From Chitinophagales bacterium (GTDB taxonomy: Bacteria > Bacteroidota > Bacteroidia > Chitinophagales > Saprospiraceae), in assembly GCA_013299105.1 (NCBI GenBank), contig JAAFJY010000036.1, positions 1 through 64,000 of the forward strand: DNA of 64,000 bases, in the 5' to 3' direction. The notes under the pieces are model-generated. The model was given only the letters and a program-made list of their open reading frames with translations, was not told where the DNA came from and searched no databases. This document shows, one piece after another, positions 23,467-33,456 of this stretch; the stretch's first letter is position 1; every line of letters begins with the position of its first letter. Made by a program: the position numbers and the translations under genes.

Positions 23467-25203
23467 TTATTCGAGTCTGATTTCATCCACCGCAGCACCA
23501 GCTGGTACCATTGGGAAAACGTTGTCTTCTTTTTCAACCCGAACGTGGAGCAAATAAGCACCCGGATAGTTCAACATCTCGGATACTGCACCTTTGAGTT
23601 CTTCCGCTTTGGAGATGGTCTTGCCTTTTACGCCAAAGCCCTCGGCAATTTTCACAAAATCAGGATTTTGCAATTCCACTGAGGAGTAGCGACGGTCAAA
23701 AAACAACTGCTGCCACTGCCGCACCATGCCCAGGAAGTTGTTGTCGAGGATCACAATTTTGACCCTCACATCCCATTGGGTACACATGCCCAGTTCCTGC
23801 AAGGTCATTTGGAAGCCTCCATCGCCGATGAAAGTAACTACTTCTTTATCTGGCTGCGCAAACTTTGCCCCGATAGCAGCGGGCAAACCGTAGCCCATTG
23901 TGCCCGCACCACCAGAGGATACCCACTGGTTGGTATCCTGGAATTCGTAGTATCGGGCTGCGGCCATCTGGTGCTGTCCCACGTCGGTGGCCACGATGGC
24001 TTTGCCTTGGGTTTGGCGTGAAATCTCACGCACCACCATGCCCATGCGCATTTCGCCCTTGTCGTTGGCACGCATGTCGCGGTCGATGACTTTTTCCTTT
24101 TCCATGCGGTCGCATTCGTCAAACTCGGCGTGCCATTCCGGGTAACGTTTTTCGTTTACCAGTGGCAGGAGCTTGGTCAAAGCAGCCTTTGCATCAGCAA
24201 GGATAGGCACATCTGCGTGTACGTTCTTATTGATCTCGGAGGGGTCAATTTCGATGTGGATGACCTTGGCCTGTTTGGCGTACTTGTCTAGGCGTCCTGT
24301 TACCCGGTCGTCAAAACGCATGCCGATGGCGATGAGTACATCGCAGGAATTTTGCTTGACATTTGGGCCATAATTGCCGTGCATACCCAGCATACCCCGA
24401 TTCATGGGGTGGTCACTGGGCAGTGAGGAAAGGCCGTGCAAAGTGCAACCTACTGGAATACCTGTTTTTTCAACAAAAGCCTTAAACACCTCCTGTGCGT
24501 GGGCAATTTGGATGCCATGCCCTGCCAAGATCATGGGTTTTTTGGCATTGTTGATCAAGTCCGCTGCGTCTCTGATGGCATCCATATCTGGTTTTGGAAG
24601 TGGATGGTAGCTGCGGATGTGGTTGACTTTTTCGTAGTGGTAATCGAAAAACTCGTTTTGGGCGTTTTTGGTGATGTCCACCAATACCGGACCCGGACGA
24701 CCAGAGTTGGCGATGTAAAATGCCTTGGCGATGGCTTCAGGAATTTGATTGGCACGCGTCACCTGGATGTTCCATTTGGTAACCGGCATGGTGGTATTGA
24801 TCACGTCGGTTTCTTGGAATGCATCAGTGCCTAGGAGGTGATAAAACACTTGGCCAGTGATTGCTACCACTGGGGTTGAATCCAGCAGGGCATCAGCCAG
24901 GCCAGTCACTAGGTTCATGGCACCGGGACCAGAAGTAGCGAAGGCTACCCCAGTTTTACGGGTAGCACGGGCGTAGCCCTCGGCGGCGTGGATACCACCT
25001 TGCTCGTGGCGCGGCAAGATATGCCTGAGGCGGTCGAGGTAGTGGTACATCGCATCGTAGATGGGCATGATGGCCCCCCCCGGGTAGCCAAAAATAGTGT
25101 CAACACCTTCTTCCAACAAGCAACGCATCACGGCTTCTGCACCAGTGATGTGGTTGTTCACCGCTGGGGCTATTGGTTCGGGAGATGGATTCGTGTTGTG
25201 CAT
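23467..25203 (-). CDS. ilvB: Acetolactate synthase large (catalytic) subunit
   Basis: 578 residues from the ATG at 25203; a TTG-started extension from 25251 is rejected. Three ThDP-enzyme domains are present: the PYR domain with the catalytic Glu in [16 protein letters not shown], the central FAD/TH3 domain, and the PP domain with [14 protein letters not shown] ... LDNN, the Mg-ThDP motif. GYPGG near residue 37 is typical. It joins two pyruvates to acetolactate (valine, leucine) or pyruvate and 2-ketobutyrate to acetohydroxybutyrate (isoleucine). It lies between ilvD and ilvN. The other isoleucine gene, ilvA, is 6 kb away. Confidence 0.95.
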   Translation of the reverse strand: MHNTNPSPEPIAPAVNNHITGAEAVMRCLLEEGVDTIFGYPGGAIMPIYDAMYHYLDRLRHILPRHEQGGIHAAEGYARATRKTGVAFATSGPGAMNLVTGLADALLDSTPVVAITGQVFYHLLGTDAFQETDVINTTMPVTKWNIQVTRANQIPEAIAKAFYIANSGRPGPVLVDITKNAQNEFFDYHYEKVNHIRSYHPLPKPDMDAIRDAADLINNAKKPMILAGHGIQIAHAQEVFKAFVEKTGIPVGCTLHGLSSLPSDHPMNRGMLGMHGNYGPNVKQNSCDVLIAIGMRFDDRVTGRLDKYAKQAKVIHIEIDPSEINKNVHADVPILADAKAALTKLLPLVNEKRYPEWHAEFDECDRMEKEKVIDRDMRANDKGEMRMGMVVREISRQTQGKAIVATDVGQHQMAAARYYEFQDTNQWVSSGGAGTMGYGLPAAIGAKFAQPDKEVVTFIGDGGFQMTLQELGMCTQWDVRVKIVILDNNFLGMVRQWQQLFFDRRYSSVELQNPDFVKIAEGFGVKGKTISKAEELKGAVSEMLNYPGAYLLHVRVEKEDNVFPMVPAGAAVDEIRLE

Positions 25204-25268
25204 GGTTTTATTATTTGGTATGCTCTGGGCCAAAATACCCAGTGTTTTCAAGCTTTCAACTTCTTATT

Positions 25269-26945
25269 CTAAACTTCGTCGGTCACGCAGCCTTCGCTGG
25301 CCGATGAGACCATGTAAGCGTATTTGCGCAAGATACCTGATGTCGCTTTGGACTGAGGAGCCACCCAACCGCTTCGACGCAGCACCAATTCGTCGTCATC
25401 GACGTCCAAATGTAGGACTCTATTTTTGGCATCAATGGTGATCATGTCGCCATTTTGCACCAGCGCGATATTGCCACCTACGGCTGCTTCAGGGGTGATG
25501 TGGCCAACTACAAAGCCATGTGTACCACCAGAGAAACGACCATCGGTAATCAGTGCAACTTTGTCGCCCAAGCCTTGGCCCATGATGGCGGAGGTGGGTT
25601 TAAGCATTTCAGGCATACCAGGACCGCCTTTGGGGCCGGAGTAACGGATCACCACTACATCTCCAGCTTGAATTTCACGCTGGTGAATGGCTGCGTTGGT
25701 TTCGTCCTCGCTATTGAACACTCGGGCAGGGCCTTTGAAGTATTCACCTTCTTTGCCTGTGATCTTGGCCACCGAACCTTTTTCAGCCAAATTCCCAAAA
25801 AGGATTTGGATGTGGCCACTGGGTTTGATCGGATTGCTCAAGTCGCGCACGATGGCCTGGCCTTCGTGCAGGGCAGGCACACTGGCTAGGTTTTCAGCCA
25901 GGGTTTGGCCTGTACATGTCATGCAATCACCGTGCAACATGCCTTCGGCGAGCAGCATTTTCATGACCGCAGGCACGCCACCGATTTTGTACAGGTCCTC
26001 CATCACGTATTTGCCGCTGGGCTTCAAATCGGCGATGAAAGGCGTGCGGTCACTGAGGTATTGGAAGTCTTGGATGGTCAAAGAAACCCCTACCGAGCGG
26101 GCAATGGCCAGCAAGTGCAAAACTGCGTTGGTAGACCCCCCCAAGGCAATGATGGTGATGATGGCATTTTCGAAGGCCTCGCGGGTCATGATATCACGGG
26201 GCTTGATGTCTTTAGCCAACAAGTTGCGGATTGCTTTGCCAATGCTGTGGCAATCGTTCAGCTTTTCCGGGTGATTGCCAGGAATTGACGAGTTGTAAGG
26301 TAGGGCCATGCCCATCGCCTCAATAGCCGTTGCCATCGTATTGGCAGTATACATACCTCCACAGGCACCGGGGCCAGGGCAGGCATTTTGGATGATGCCT
26401 TGGTATTCCTCGTCGTCAATTTGGCCAGTGCTGTGTTTGCCGTAAGCCTCAAAGGCAGAAATGATGTCCAGTTTTTGTTCTTGGTAAAAACCAGGGCTGA
26501 TCGTGCCGCCATACACCACAATACCTGGTCGATTCAATCGACCCAAGGCGATCATAGCTCCAGGCATGTTTTTGTCACAGCCCACTACGGGCACTATCGC
26601 ATCATAAAACTGTGCTCCAGCCACTGTTTCGATTGAATCAGCAATGATGTCGCGGGAGGGCAGGGAAAAACGCATCCCTTCGGTTCCGTTCGACATGCCG
26701 TCGCTCACGCCGATGGTGTGGAAAATCAAGCCCACCAAATCGGCTTCTTTTACGCCTTGCTTTACGATGTCGGCCAAGCCATTCAGGTGCATGTTGCAAG
26801 TGTTGCCTTCCCAGCCCGTGCTGACAATTCCTACTTGTGCTTTTTGTAAGTCTTCGGTCGTAAGTCCTAGGCCGTACAACATTGCTTGTGCTCCTGGTAG
26901 CGTAGGATCTTGGGTCAGCCTTTTGCTGTATTTGTTCAACTCCAT
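25269..26945 (-). CDS. ilvD: Dihydroxy-acid dehydratase
   Basis: 558 residues, the normal IlvD length. Three conserved Fe-S/Mg cysteine blocks are visible: [10 protein letters not shown] (about 44-53), [14 protein letters not shown] (about 120-133) and [17 protein letters not shown] (about 190-206), plus the C-terminal [19 protein letters not shown]. It removes water from dihydroxy-isovalerate and dihydroxy-methylvalerate. First gene of the ilvD-ilvB-ilvN operon. A TATCTTTG promoter lies about 112 bases upstream. ilvC and leuA, commonly in the same operon in relatives, are absent from the window. Confidence 0.95.
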   Translation of the reverse strand: MELNKYSKRLTQDPTLPGAQAMLYGLGLTTEDLQKAQVGIVSTGWEGNTCNMHLNGLADIVKQGVKEADLVGLIFHTIGVSDGMSNGTEGMRFSLPSRDIIADSIETVAGAQFYDAIVPVVGCDKNMPGAMIALGRLNRPGIVVYGGTISPGFYQEQKLDIISAFEAYGKHSTGQIDDEEYQGIIQNACPGPGACGGMYTANTMATAIEAMGMALPYNSSIPGNHPEKLNDCHSIGKAIRNLLAKDIKPRDIMTREAFENAIITIIALGGSTNAVLHLLAIARSVGVSLTIQDFQYLSDRTPFIADLKPSGKYVMEDLYKIGGVPAVMKMLLAEGMLHGDCMTCTGQTLAENLASVPALHEGQAIVRDLSNPIKPSGHIQILFGNLAEKGSVAKITGKEGEYFKGPARVFNSEDETNAAIHQREIQAGDVVVIRYSGPKGGPGMPEMLKPTSAIMGQGLGDKVALITDGRFSGGTHGFVVGHITPEAAVGGNIALVQNGDMITIDAKNRVLHLDVDDDELVLRRSGWVAPQSKATSGILRKYAYMVSSASEGCVTDEV

Positions 26946-27418
26946 TGAAAAAGGATACGGTGCTTCGTGAAAAAGTTTGGGTTAGCGGACTGCACATTTA
27001 ACTAGTTATCCAATGAAATTGGAACGATAAAGTTTAGCCCAACTTTAGAATTGTTTCAAAGATATGGTATAAGGTCTTATGCTGCTAAACCTATTTACAG
27101 TGAACTTACCACTCAGTAATTTGGATGTTTTTTGAATAAAAAATTGATTATCTGATGTTTGTGAAGTGTTTTCTTACGAACTAAAGGCGGAAATGGCAAT
27201 GTTTGTGGATTTGGTTTTTGTCCGATTCTTCACCTGCTTCATTTAAAGTAACCAATTCCAGTAAAGCCATATACCTAATATTAGGGATCAGGGTAGTGAG
27301 GGAGATACGAATTTTAGGTATTTATTTGTATTTAGTCTAAATAGGCTTTTGTTTTTGCTCCTGTAGCCCTAGTTTTGAGCCACGAAATCGTGTAAGTGCT
27401 CAAAAACTAGTAAAAGTG
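26946..27418. other. Divergent intergenic region (ilvD / siderophore receptor)
   Basis: About 470 bases holding the ilvDBN promoter on the minus side. On the plus side, before the receptor, there are AT-rich stretches but no confident -7 box, iron-regulator site or riboswitch that I can recognise. Confidence 0.5.
27057..27064 (-). promoter_or_regulatory. ilvDBN promoter -7 box
   Basis: TATCTTTG on the minus strand matches TAnnTTTG exactly; TTTAG at about 22 bases upstream may serve as the -33. The predicted leader is about 105 nt and can fold (CCAATgaaATTGG at 27010-27022), but I find no leader peptide rich in Ile, Leu or Val, unlike the pheA operon. Confidence 0.55.
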
Positions 27419-29800
27419 ATGAAACCTATTCTCAGCTTCTTATTTACCTTGTGCTGCTGGAACCTTGAGGCCCAATTAGCTACCGGGCAGATCAATGGCA
27501 AAGTCAACGACCAAAAAGGTCATGCGCTGCCCTACGCCCACCTGATCGTAAAGGGCACCTCCATCGGAACAGTTAGCAATGAGACAGGCTATTTTAGCAT
27601 GAAAGTACCTGTTGGGCAAGTGATTGTGAAAATATCCAGTATTGGATACCAAGACCAGGAATTGACTTTAGAGGTCCAGGCTCAACAAGCGGCTGAAGTA
27701 GTGGTTGAAATGACTGAAAATGCCGCTGCACTTGCAGCGTACGTGGTCAACGCCAATGACTTGCGACAAAAATCATACGTCAGTGTTTTGCCATCACAAT
27801 CTTTGCGCCTGAACGCTCCTTTGATTGAAGTGCCGCAAAATATCGCAGTGATCAATCGCCAAATGATGCAAGACTTTGGGGTGCTAGGAACTGCCGAAAT
27901 GGCTCGCATGACCAGTGGCGTAACCCGAAGGTATGGCAGCGCCAACGATTTTGCCTTCAACATTCGGGGCACCGATGCCACCAATAACAACTTTCGCAAC
28001 GGAGTTGGGGGCTACTGGTGGAATCAACAAGCAGATGCTTTCATGCTCGACCGGGTAGAGTTTGTAAAAGGTCCTGCGGGTTTCATGATCGGCAATGCCG
28101 AACCAGGCGGCATGCTCAATGAAGTGACCAAACAGGCCGATGGCCGCGAAGTCCGTGAGCTGGAATTGGGAGCAGGCTCCTGGAATTTATTCAGGGCTGG
28201 TGTGGACTTGGGCGGGAAATTCAGCGCCAATAGCAAATTCAGTTATCGCCTTGTTGCAGGTGGGCAACACACCAATTCTTTTTTTGATTTTTACCGTTCC
28301 TACCGAACTTATGTACTGCCGTCTTTGCGCTACACGTATGCAACGGGCTCTTACCTCCAAGCCGAAATGATTAGGATGGACGGTCATGTTCTGGCCGACA
28401 ATGCCAACAACATCAGTCGCGATGGCTACGAGGCCCTTTTACCACGCCACTTCAACGCCAGCGACCCCAAAGCGCTACAAGGTGTAGAGACCGACGATCA
28501 ATACTTTCGACTGTCGCACGTACACCAATTGGGACGCGGCTGGCAACTCAAATCACAATTTGCCCAAGTGGACGGTATTTTCCGAGGGGATGGGATGTAC
28601 GTTAGCCGATTTACGCCCAATTTAGACACCCTGTACCGAGAATATTGGTACACCAATTGGCGCAATCAATTGAGCACTGCCCAGTCTTTTATCGATGGCA
28701 AAATCAAGCAAGGTGCGCATTTAGAACACAGCATTTTGATCGGCCTTGATTATGGAAAAACCTCGGTAAACTCAGCCTACGCCGACCTGAACCCTGACGA
28801 TTGGGGCAATCAATTCCCCATTGCAGTCAACAACCCGATTTACAGTCTCGAACCCCAAGCTTTTGCCGACACTATTCAATACCCTGCCGATGATTGGGGG
28901 ACGGAATGGCTGGCCCTTTACGCCCAGGATCACTTGAAAATGTTCAATAAGGTAGTGCTGACCCTAGCTGGACGCTTGTCGCGCACCCGCGCTTGGGCCT
29001 CTTATGACAGCACCACAGTGGTGGATTTGAAATTCACACCGCGCTTGGGTTTGACCTACTTATTGGGTAAAAATGCTTCTATTTACACCCTTTATGACGA
29101 AGCTTTCCTGCCGCAAACGGGCCGCAAAGCCGACCGTACCAATGCCCGCCCGCTGACGGGGAGCAACCTGGAATTGGGTTTCAAAGCACAATTGATGCGC
29201 CAAAAACTCGCCTTGAACGCTGCTTTGTTTCGCACCATCAAAAACAATGTGCTGGTCCAGAATCCCCAAACCCAGTTTTACGAAGAGCGCGGCCAAATCA
29301 CCAGCCAGGGGTTTGAAGTGGATTTGATGGGTAATTTGGGGACCAATTGGTTGATTAGCGCCAATTACACCTATACTTTGGCTGAAATTACCCAAGACGC
29401 GGATTCCAATTTGGTAGGTTTTCCCAATTATGCGGTTGCTCCACACGCAGGGAATGCAATGCTGCGTTATCGCTTTACCAAGGGCAGATTAGAAGGGTTC
29501 TCACTGGGTTTGGGCGCTCAATTCATGGGGCCACGCAGTGCAGTGTGGGCGGGTTGGACCAATCCCGAAGACAAGGCCAAAAGTGCACCTGCTTATACCC
29601 TGTTCGACTTTAATGCAGCATATGAAACTAAAAAGTGGGCCATTCGCCTGAATTGCTTTAACCTTTTCAATCGTCAATTTATGGACAATGCCTGGTGGAA
29701 TTCAGCTGCTGAAGAGGGGGAACAGGGCTACTTCAACTTCACGCCCAATCAACCTTTCAATTTCAGGTTGTCGTTTCAATACCGCCTTTTGAAGGGGTAA
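27419..29800 (+). CDS. TonB-dependent siderophore receptor
   Basis: 793 residues from the ATG at 27419 (a GTG immediately before it is also in frame). Signal peptide MKPILSFLFTLCCWNLEA, then a carboxypeptidase-like domain (about 23-100: GQINGKVNDQKGHALPYAHL, GTVSNETGYFSMKVPVG), a plug (about 125-245: APLIEVPQNIAVINRQMM, FNIRGTDATNNN, VKGPAGFMIGNAEPGGMLN) and a barrel ending in FRLSFQYRLLKG. The plug wording (PQ.I.V...M..Q, GP.G...G...PGG.(I/L)N) is that of the ferric-siderophore receptor group (FhuA/FpvA). The next gene, a PepSY membrane protein, and the esterase beyond it fit iron uptake. No siderophore synthesis genes are present, so it may import foreign siderophores. Confidence 0.9.
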   Translation: MKPILSFLFTLCCWNLEAQLATGQINGKVNDQKGHALPYAHLIVKGTSIGTVSNETGYFSMKVPVGQVIVKISSIGYQDQELTLEVQAQQAAEVVVEMTENAAALAAYVVNANDLRQKSYVSVLPSQSLRLNAPLIEVPQNIAVINRQMMQDFGVLGTAEMARMTSGVTRRYGSANDFAFNIRGTDATNNNFRNGVGGYWWNQQADAFMLDRVEFVKGPAGFMIGNAEPGGMLNEVTKQADGREVRELELGAGSWNLFRAGVDLGGKFSANSKFSYRLVAGGQHTNSFFDFYRSYRTYVLPSLRYTYATGSYLQAEMIRMDGHVLADNANNISRDGYEALLPRHFNASDPKALQGVETDDQYFRLSHVHQLGRGWQLKSQFAQVDGIFRGDGMYVSRFTPNLDTLYREYWYTNWRNQLSTAQSFIDGKIKQGAHLEHSILIGLDYGKTSVNSAYADLNPDDWGNQFPIAVNNPIYSLEPQAFADTIQYPADDWGTEWLALYAQDHLKMFNKVVLTLAGRLSRTRAWASYDSTTVVDLKFTPRLGLTYLLGKNASIYTLYDEAFLPQTGRKADRTNARPLTGSNLELGFKAQLMRQKLALNAALFRTIKNNVLVQNPQTQFYEERGQITSQGFEVDLMGNLGTNWLISANYTYTLAEITQDADSNLVGFPNYAVAPHAGNAMLRYRFTKGRLEGFSLGLGAQFMGPRSAVWAGWTNPEDKAKSAPAYTLFDFNAAYETKKWAIRLNCFNLFNRQFMDNAWWNSAAEEGEQGYFNFTPNQPFNFRLSFQYRLLKG

Positions 29801-29827
29801 GTTCCCGCTAATTCCAAATACAATACC

Positions 29828-30988
29828 ATGCGTATCAAAAAATTAATGGGTAAAATTCACTTGATTTTAGGGCTGGCTTCCAGCCTGGTGGTTTTTATTG
29901 TGGCGATTACTGGGGCGATCTGGGCTTTTGAGTCCGAAATCTCTGATTTGCTGCAACCTTACCGCAAGGTGGCTGCACGCGAGCAAGCTTTCGTACAACC
30001 CAGTCAACTCAAAGTCCTGGCTCAACCATATTTCAAAAAGCAGCACATTGATGGCATTGAGTACGCAGGTAAAAATCGGGCTGCCATCGTCAGGTCTTGG
30101 AAAAAACAAGGAGATCGTTACATTCCCACCTCAGCTTATTTCAACCCCTATGATGGCACTTTGTTGAAAATCAAACAAGGGCGAGGCTTCTTTGATATAG
30201 TCATCGACTTGCACATCAACCTTCTTTTGGGCAATGTGGGCAGAGAAATTGTAGATTATGCGACCTTGATTTTTGTTGTCATGCTCATCTCCGGAATCGT
30301 TTTATGGTGGCCTAAAAACCGCAAAGCTCGCTCACAAAGGTTTCGCTTTGATTGGAAAAATAGTACTAAATGGCGGCGCAAAAATTACGATTTGCACAAT
30401 GTATTAGGCTTTTATGCCTCTTGGATCGCAATTTTTATTGCCCTTACTGGTTTGGCTTGGGGCTTTGATTGGGTCAACAAAGCCATTTATTACACCTTCA
30501 GTGGCGGGGCCGATTACGTAGAATGGATGGAAGTGCGTTCAAAGTCAAAAAAGGATCTTGCCGTTTTACCCAATATCGAAGATCGGGTGTACGAACAAGC
30601 CCTTGCAGCTTATGGGAAACCTTTCGCCAACCTGAGTTTGTACTTCCCCAATGACGCCAAATCAGCGATTTCTTGCTACATCAACCCTTCGGCCAAAACT
30701 TTTTATCGCAGTGCAACTTACTATTACGATGCCCGTAATGCCCAGCCTTTGGGTGAGGAAAAGTTCGAAGCAATGAACACGGGGCAACAAGTACGCAGCA
30801 TGTATTACGATATTCACATTGGCAAGATCCTGGGCTTCCCTGGACAGGTATTGGTCTTTTTGGCCAGTCTGATTGTGGCCAGTTTGCCAGTTACGGGTGT
30901 CATTATCTATTTTGGGCGCAAGCGCAAGCAGGTCAGTAAAGCAAATTCAAGCATCCCCGCCAAAACGATGAAGGCTGAGGCCATTTAA
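29828..30988 (+). CDS. PepSY-associated transmembrane protein (PiuB-type)
   Basis: 386 residues. Four membrane segments are evident: about 9-30 (IHLILGLASSLVVFIVAITG), about 140-160 (ATLIFVVMLISGIVLWW), about 198-218 (GFYASWIAIFIALTGLAWGF) and about 337-360 (GQVLVFLASLIVASLPVTGV). This is the PepSY_TM layout of PiuB/FoxB-like inner-membrane proteins, several of which reduce or help release ferric siderophores in the periplasm. It starts 27 bases after the siderophore receptor and is co-transcribed with it. Histidines near membrane segments (HLILG, HINLLLGNVG, HNVLGFY, HIGKILGF) could ligate haem. Confidence 0.88.
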   Translation: MRIKKLMGKIHLILGLASSLVVFIVAITGAIWAFESEISDLLQPYRKVAAREQAFVQPSQLKVLAQPYFKKQHIDGIEYAGKNRAAIVRSWKKQGDRYIPTSAYFNPYDGTLLKIKQGRGFFDIVIDLHINLLLGNVGREIVDYATLIFVVMLISGIVLWWPKNRKARSQRFRFDWKNSTKWRRKNYDLHNVLGFYASWIAIFIALTGLAWGFDWVNKAIYYTFSGGADYVEWMEVRSKSKKDLAVLPNIEDRVYEQALAAYGKPFANLSLYFPNDAKSAISCYINPSAKTFYRSATYYYDARNAQPLGEEKFEAMNTGQQVRSMYYDIHIGKILGFPGQVLVFLASLIVASLPVTGVIIYFGRKRKQVSKANSSIPAKTMKAEAI

Positions 30989-31052
30989 GGGAGTGAGTAA
31001 ATAAAAACATACCCAAGGCGTAAGTTCATGTTTTCACTAAAACCCTATGGTA

Positions 31053-31087
31053 GTTGAAAAGTTGAAGGGTTGAAATGTTGAAAAGAG
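31053..31087 (-). repeat. TTCAAC tract (family B6)
   Basis: On the minus strand, units of CTTTTCAACATTTCAACCC TTCAACTTTTCAAC type. Nearly identical over more than 30 bases to the tract at 59380-59430. Lies between two convergent genes. Confidence 0.65.
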
Positions 31088-31154
31088 TCCACCAAGACGG
31101 TATCAAAGCATCGTGGATTTGGGTAGCTTATTTTTTGTTTCTCCCCTAAAGTCC

Positions 31155-32051
31155 TCATCTCCCCAAGGCCCAGCGCAAAAAATCTTCCATCACTACTTTC
31201 CAGGTGCCTTGGTTGTGCTGGCCGCCTTGTACTTCCAGGTAATGGATGTCGCGCTCGCGCTGGTAGCCTTTTTTCTCCAGTTCTTTGATCAAGTCCAGGG
31301 TGTCGTCGATGGAGTCGATGATGCCGTTGTGGTTGCGGTCGTCGGTTTCGTCCTCAGTACCTGTTTGCAGCCAAAACTTGAGTTGAGGTTGGTAAGCCTT
31401 TTGTCGAATTTGGGCATGCATGATGCGGTCGGTATCGTCATTGTAGCCATCATCCAACCCTTTGGAGCGCCACCAAAAAGAACCTGAAAACACGCCGACC
31501 TGGTGGAAATGGTTGGGGTGATTCCATACCATGTCGATGGCCGAAAGCCCACCCAGGCTAAAACCCGCAAAACTGCTGAACTCCGGGCCGCGTTTGGTGC
31601 GGAAATGATGATCGATATAGGGCTTTAATTCTTCGAGCACAAACTGTGAATAAGCCCCTGCTTTGGCCCCTCGACCTACATAATCAGCCTGGGCTGCCAC
31701 GCCGTATTCCTGCAAACGTTGCTCATTGGCATGTATGGCCACTAAAATGAAGGATTTGACCACTTTGGACCGAATCAGGCGATCCATCGTAGCATTGAGT
31801 CCGAGTGCAGGTAGGTCTTGGCCATCGTTGAGGTACAAAACCCGGTAACGGCTGAAGAAAAAAGAAGAGTGGTAAGCAGGCGGCAGGATAACCGTCACTT
31901 TAACCGTTCTTTGTAGGTGTTGGGACTTAATTTCGAGGTATTTTTCAGTACACATTGCGTGAGTTTGCAGGCTAAACAGGGCGCAAAGAAAGGGCAAAAA
32001 CTGTGGAATCAGACGGTTTTTTTGAAAAAATCCTTCGAACATTGTTTTCAT
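31155..32051 (-). CDS. Esterase D / enterochelin-esterase-like alpha/beta hydrolase
   Basis: 298 residues. A signal-like N-terminus (FLPFLCALFSLQTHA) precedes the hydrolase fold. RYRVLYLNDGQDL is the oxyanion-region strand, SFAGFSLGGLSAID carries the nucleophile Ser in GxSxG, and a His near the end (QGGQHNQGTW) completes the triad. This is the Fes/IroE/EstD 'putative esterase' group, which includes ferric-siderophore and feruloyl esterases. Placed convergent with the receptor/PepSY pair, it could hydrolyse a ferric siderophore, an inference from context. It also contains a perfect EF-hand-like loop (DRNHNGIIDSID), suggesting bound calcium. Confidence 0.82.
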   Translation of the reverse strand: MKTMFEGFFQKNRLIPQFLPFLCALFSLQTHAMCTEKYLEIKSQHLQRTVKVTVILPPAYHSSFFFSRYRVLYLNDGQDLPALGLNATMDRLIRSKVVKSFILVAIHANEQRLQEYGVAAQADYVGRGAKAGAYSQFVLEELKPYIDHHFRTKRGPEFSSFAGFSLGGLSAIDMVWNHPNHFHQVGVFSGSFWWRSKGLDDGYNDDTDRIMHAQIRQKAYQPQLKFWLQTGTEDETDDRNHNGIIDSIDDTLDLIKELEKKGYQRERDIHYLEVQGGQHNQGTWKVVMEDFLRWALGR

Positions 32052-32138
32052 AAAACTCGGTTTTTTACGCCAACAAGAAAGAAAAAAATTGACTTTATCC
32101 CCAAAAAACCTGTACTATTGGGGACAATTTCCCTGACC

Positions 32139-33410
32139 ATGACCAAAGATTCGATCGCCAAACAAAAACTCATCTCGGTAGAAAACATCTACAAGGCCAA
32201 AGTGCGACTGAAAGGCGTAGCTGAACACACGCCCTTGATGTTCAACCAAAACCTCTCGGAGCAATACGACTGTAAAATCTTCCTCAAGCGCGAGGATTTA
32301 CAACCAGTACGCTCTTATAAAATTAGGGGAGCTTACAATAAAATGGCTACTTTATCCAAGGAGATACTGACCAAAGGAGTGGTATGTGCCAGTGCGGGCA
32401 ATCATGCCCAAGGGGTTGCATTTGCTTGCCGCTCGATGAAGGTCAAAGGCAAAATTTTCATGCCCAGGGTAACTCCCCAACAGAAAGTCAGCAAGGTCAA
32501 ATTTTTTGGAAAGGAATACGTGGAGGTTGTTTTGGTAGGGGATACTTTCGACGATGCCTTTGCCGAAGCCAAGCGCTATTGTGAGGAAAATCAAAAGGCT
32601 TTTATTCACCCTTTTGACGACGAACGCATCATCGAAGGCCAGGGCACGGTGGGCTTGGAAATATTGGAAGACTGTTTGGAACCCATTGATTACCTGTTTG
32701 TTGCAATTGGCGGTGGCGGCTTGTTGGCGGGCTTAGGGTCTTGTTTTAAACAGATCAGCCCCAATACCAAAATCATCGGCGTAGAGCCTACTGGAGCCCC
32801 GGCCATGCAAGAAGCCCTGAAGCAAGGCCAAGTGGTGACCCTAGACAAAATTGACAGCTTTGCCGATGGCGCGGCGGTGAAAAGGGTAGGGGAGATCACT
32901 TTCCAGATTGCCCAGCAAGTGGTCAAGGAAGTGGTTTTGGTGGATGAGGGAAAAATTTGCACCACCATTTTGCAATTGTACAACGAAGAAGGAATCGTAG
33001 TAGAACCTGCCGGAGCCCTGACCATTGCTGTGTTGGACCAATACCGCGAACAGATCAAGGGCAAAACCATCGTGTGTGTGGTGAGTGGCAGCAACAACGA
33101 CATCACCCGCACCGAGGAAATCAAAGAACGCTCGCTCTTGTACGAGGGCTTGAAGCACTACTTCATCATCCAGTTTCCACAAAGAGCCGGAGCCTTGCGC
33201 GATTTTCTGAACAACGTCTTGGGGCCGAATGATGATATTACCGACTTTGAGTACACCAAAAAACACAACCGCGAGCACGGCCCGGCTGTGGTAGGCATAC
33301 AAGTACGCAAAAAAGAGGACTATCATGGCCTGCTCGAACGCATGAAGGCTGCCAATTACAATTACCAAATTTTAGAGGAAAACCGGGGTCTGTTCGAGCT
33401 CTTGATCTAA
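32139..33410 (+). CDS. ilvA: Threonine dehydratase (ammonia-lyase), biosynthetic
   Basis: 423 residues from the ATG at 32139. The frame stays open upstream to 31917 but that part overlaps the esterase gene in antisense and is unlike IlvA, so it is excluded. The PLP lysine is K61 in RSYKIRGAYNK; the phosphate-binding glycine loop is AIGGGGLLAGLG; SAGNHAQGVAFAC is also typical. A single C-terminal ACT-like regulatory domain (about 335-420: FIIQFPQRAGALRDFLN) is present, as in the short Bacteroidota/Gram-positive enzymes. It makes 2-ketobutyrate for isoleucine, feeding ilvB. Followed by a CTCAAC tract and a DinB-like gene. Confidence 0.93.
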   Translation: MTKDSIAKQKLISVENIYKAKVRLKGVAEHTPLMFNQNLSEQYDCKIFLKREDLQPVRSYKIRGAYNKMATLSKEILTKGVVCASAGNHAQGVAFACRSMKVKGKIFMPRVTPQQKVSKVKFFGKEYVEVVLVGDTFDDAFAEAKRYCEENQKAFIHPFDDERIIEGQGTVGLEILEDCLEPIDYLFVAIGGGGLLAGLGSCFKQISPNTKIIGVEPTGAPAMQEALKQGQVVTLDKIDSFADGAAVKRVGEITFQIAQQVVKEVVLVDEGKICTTILQLYNEEGIVVEPAGALTIAVLDQYREQIKGKTIVCVVSGSNNDITRTEEIKERSLLYEGLKHYFIIQFPQRAGALRDFLNNVLGPNDDITDFEYTKKHNREHGPAVVGIQVRKKEDYHGLLERMKAANYNYQILEENRGLFELLI

Positions 33411-33416
33411 ATATTT

Positions 33417-33454
33417 AAACTCCTCAACTTCTCACTTTTGAACTCCTCAACTAA
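33417..33454 (+). repeat. CTCAAC tract (family B3)
   Basis: ACTCCTCAACTTCTCACTT and GAACTCCTCAACT fill almost the whole gap between the ilvA stop (33410) and the next start (33457). Confidence 0.6.
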
Positions 33455-33456
33455 AA

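Noticed and set aside
26638-26997. Minus-strand frame overlapping the ilvD start, considered as an Ile/Leu/Val leader peptide
   Set aside because: Its early codons (MCSPLTQTF) are not rich in branched-chain residues and it runs into ilvD out of frame; no terminator follows.
27000-27418. Iron-regulator box or riboswitch before the siderophore receptor
   Set aside because: No sequence close to a Fur box and no recognisable riboswitch core.
31917-32138. N-terminal extension of ilvA
   Set aside because: Antisense to the esterase and unlike any IlvA N-terminus.
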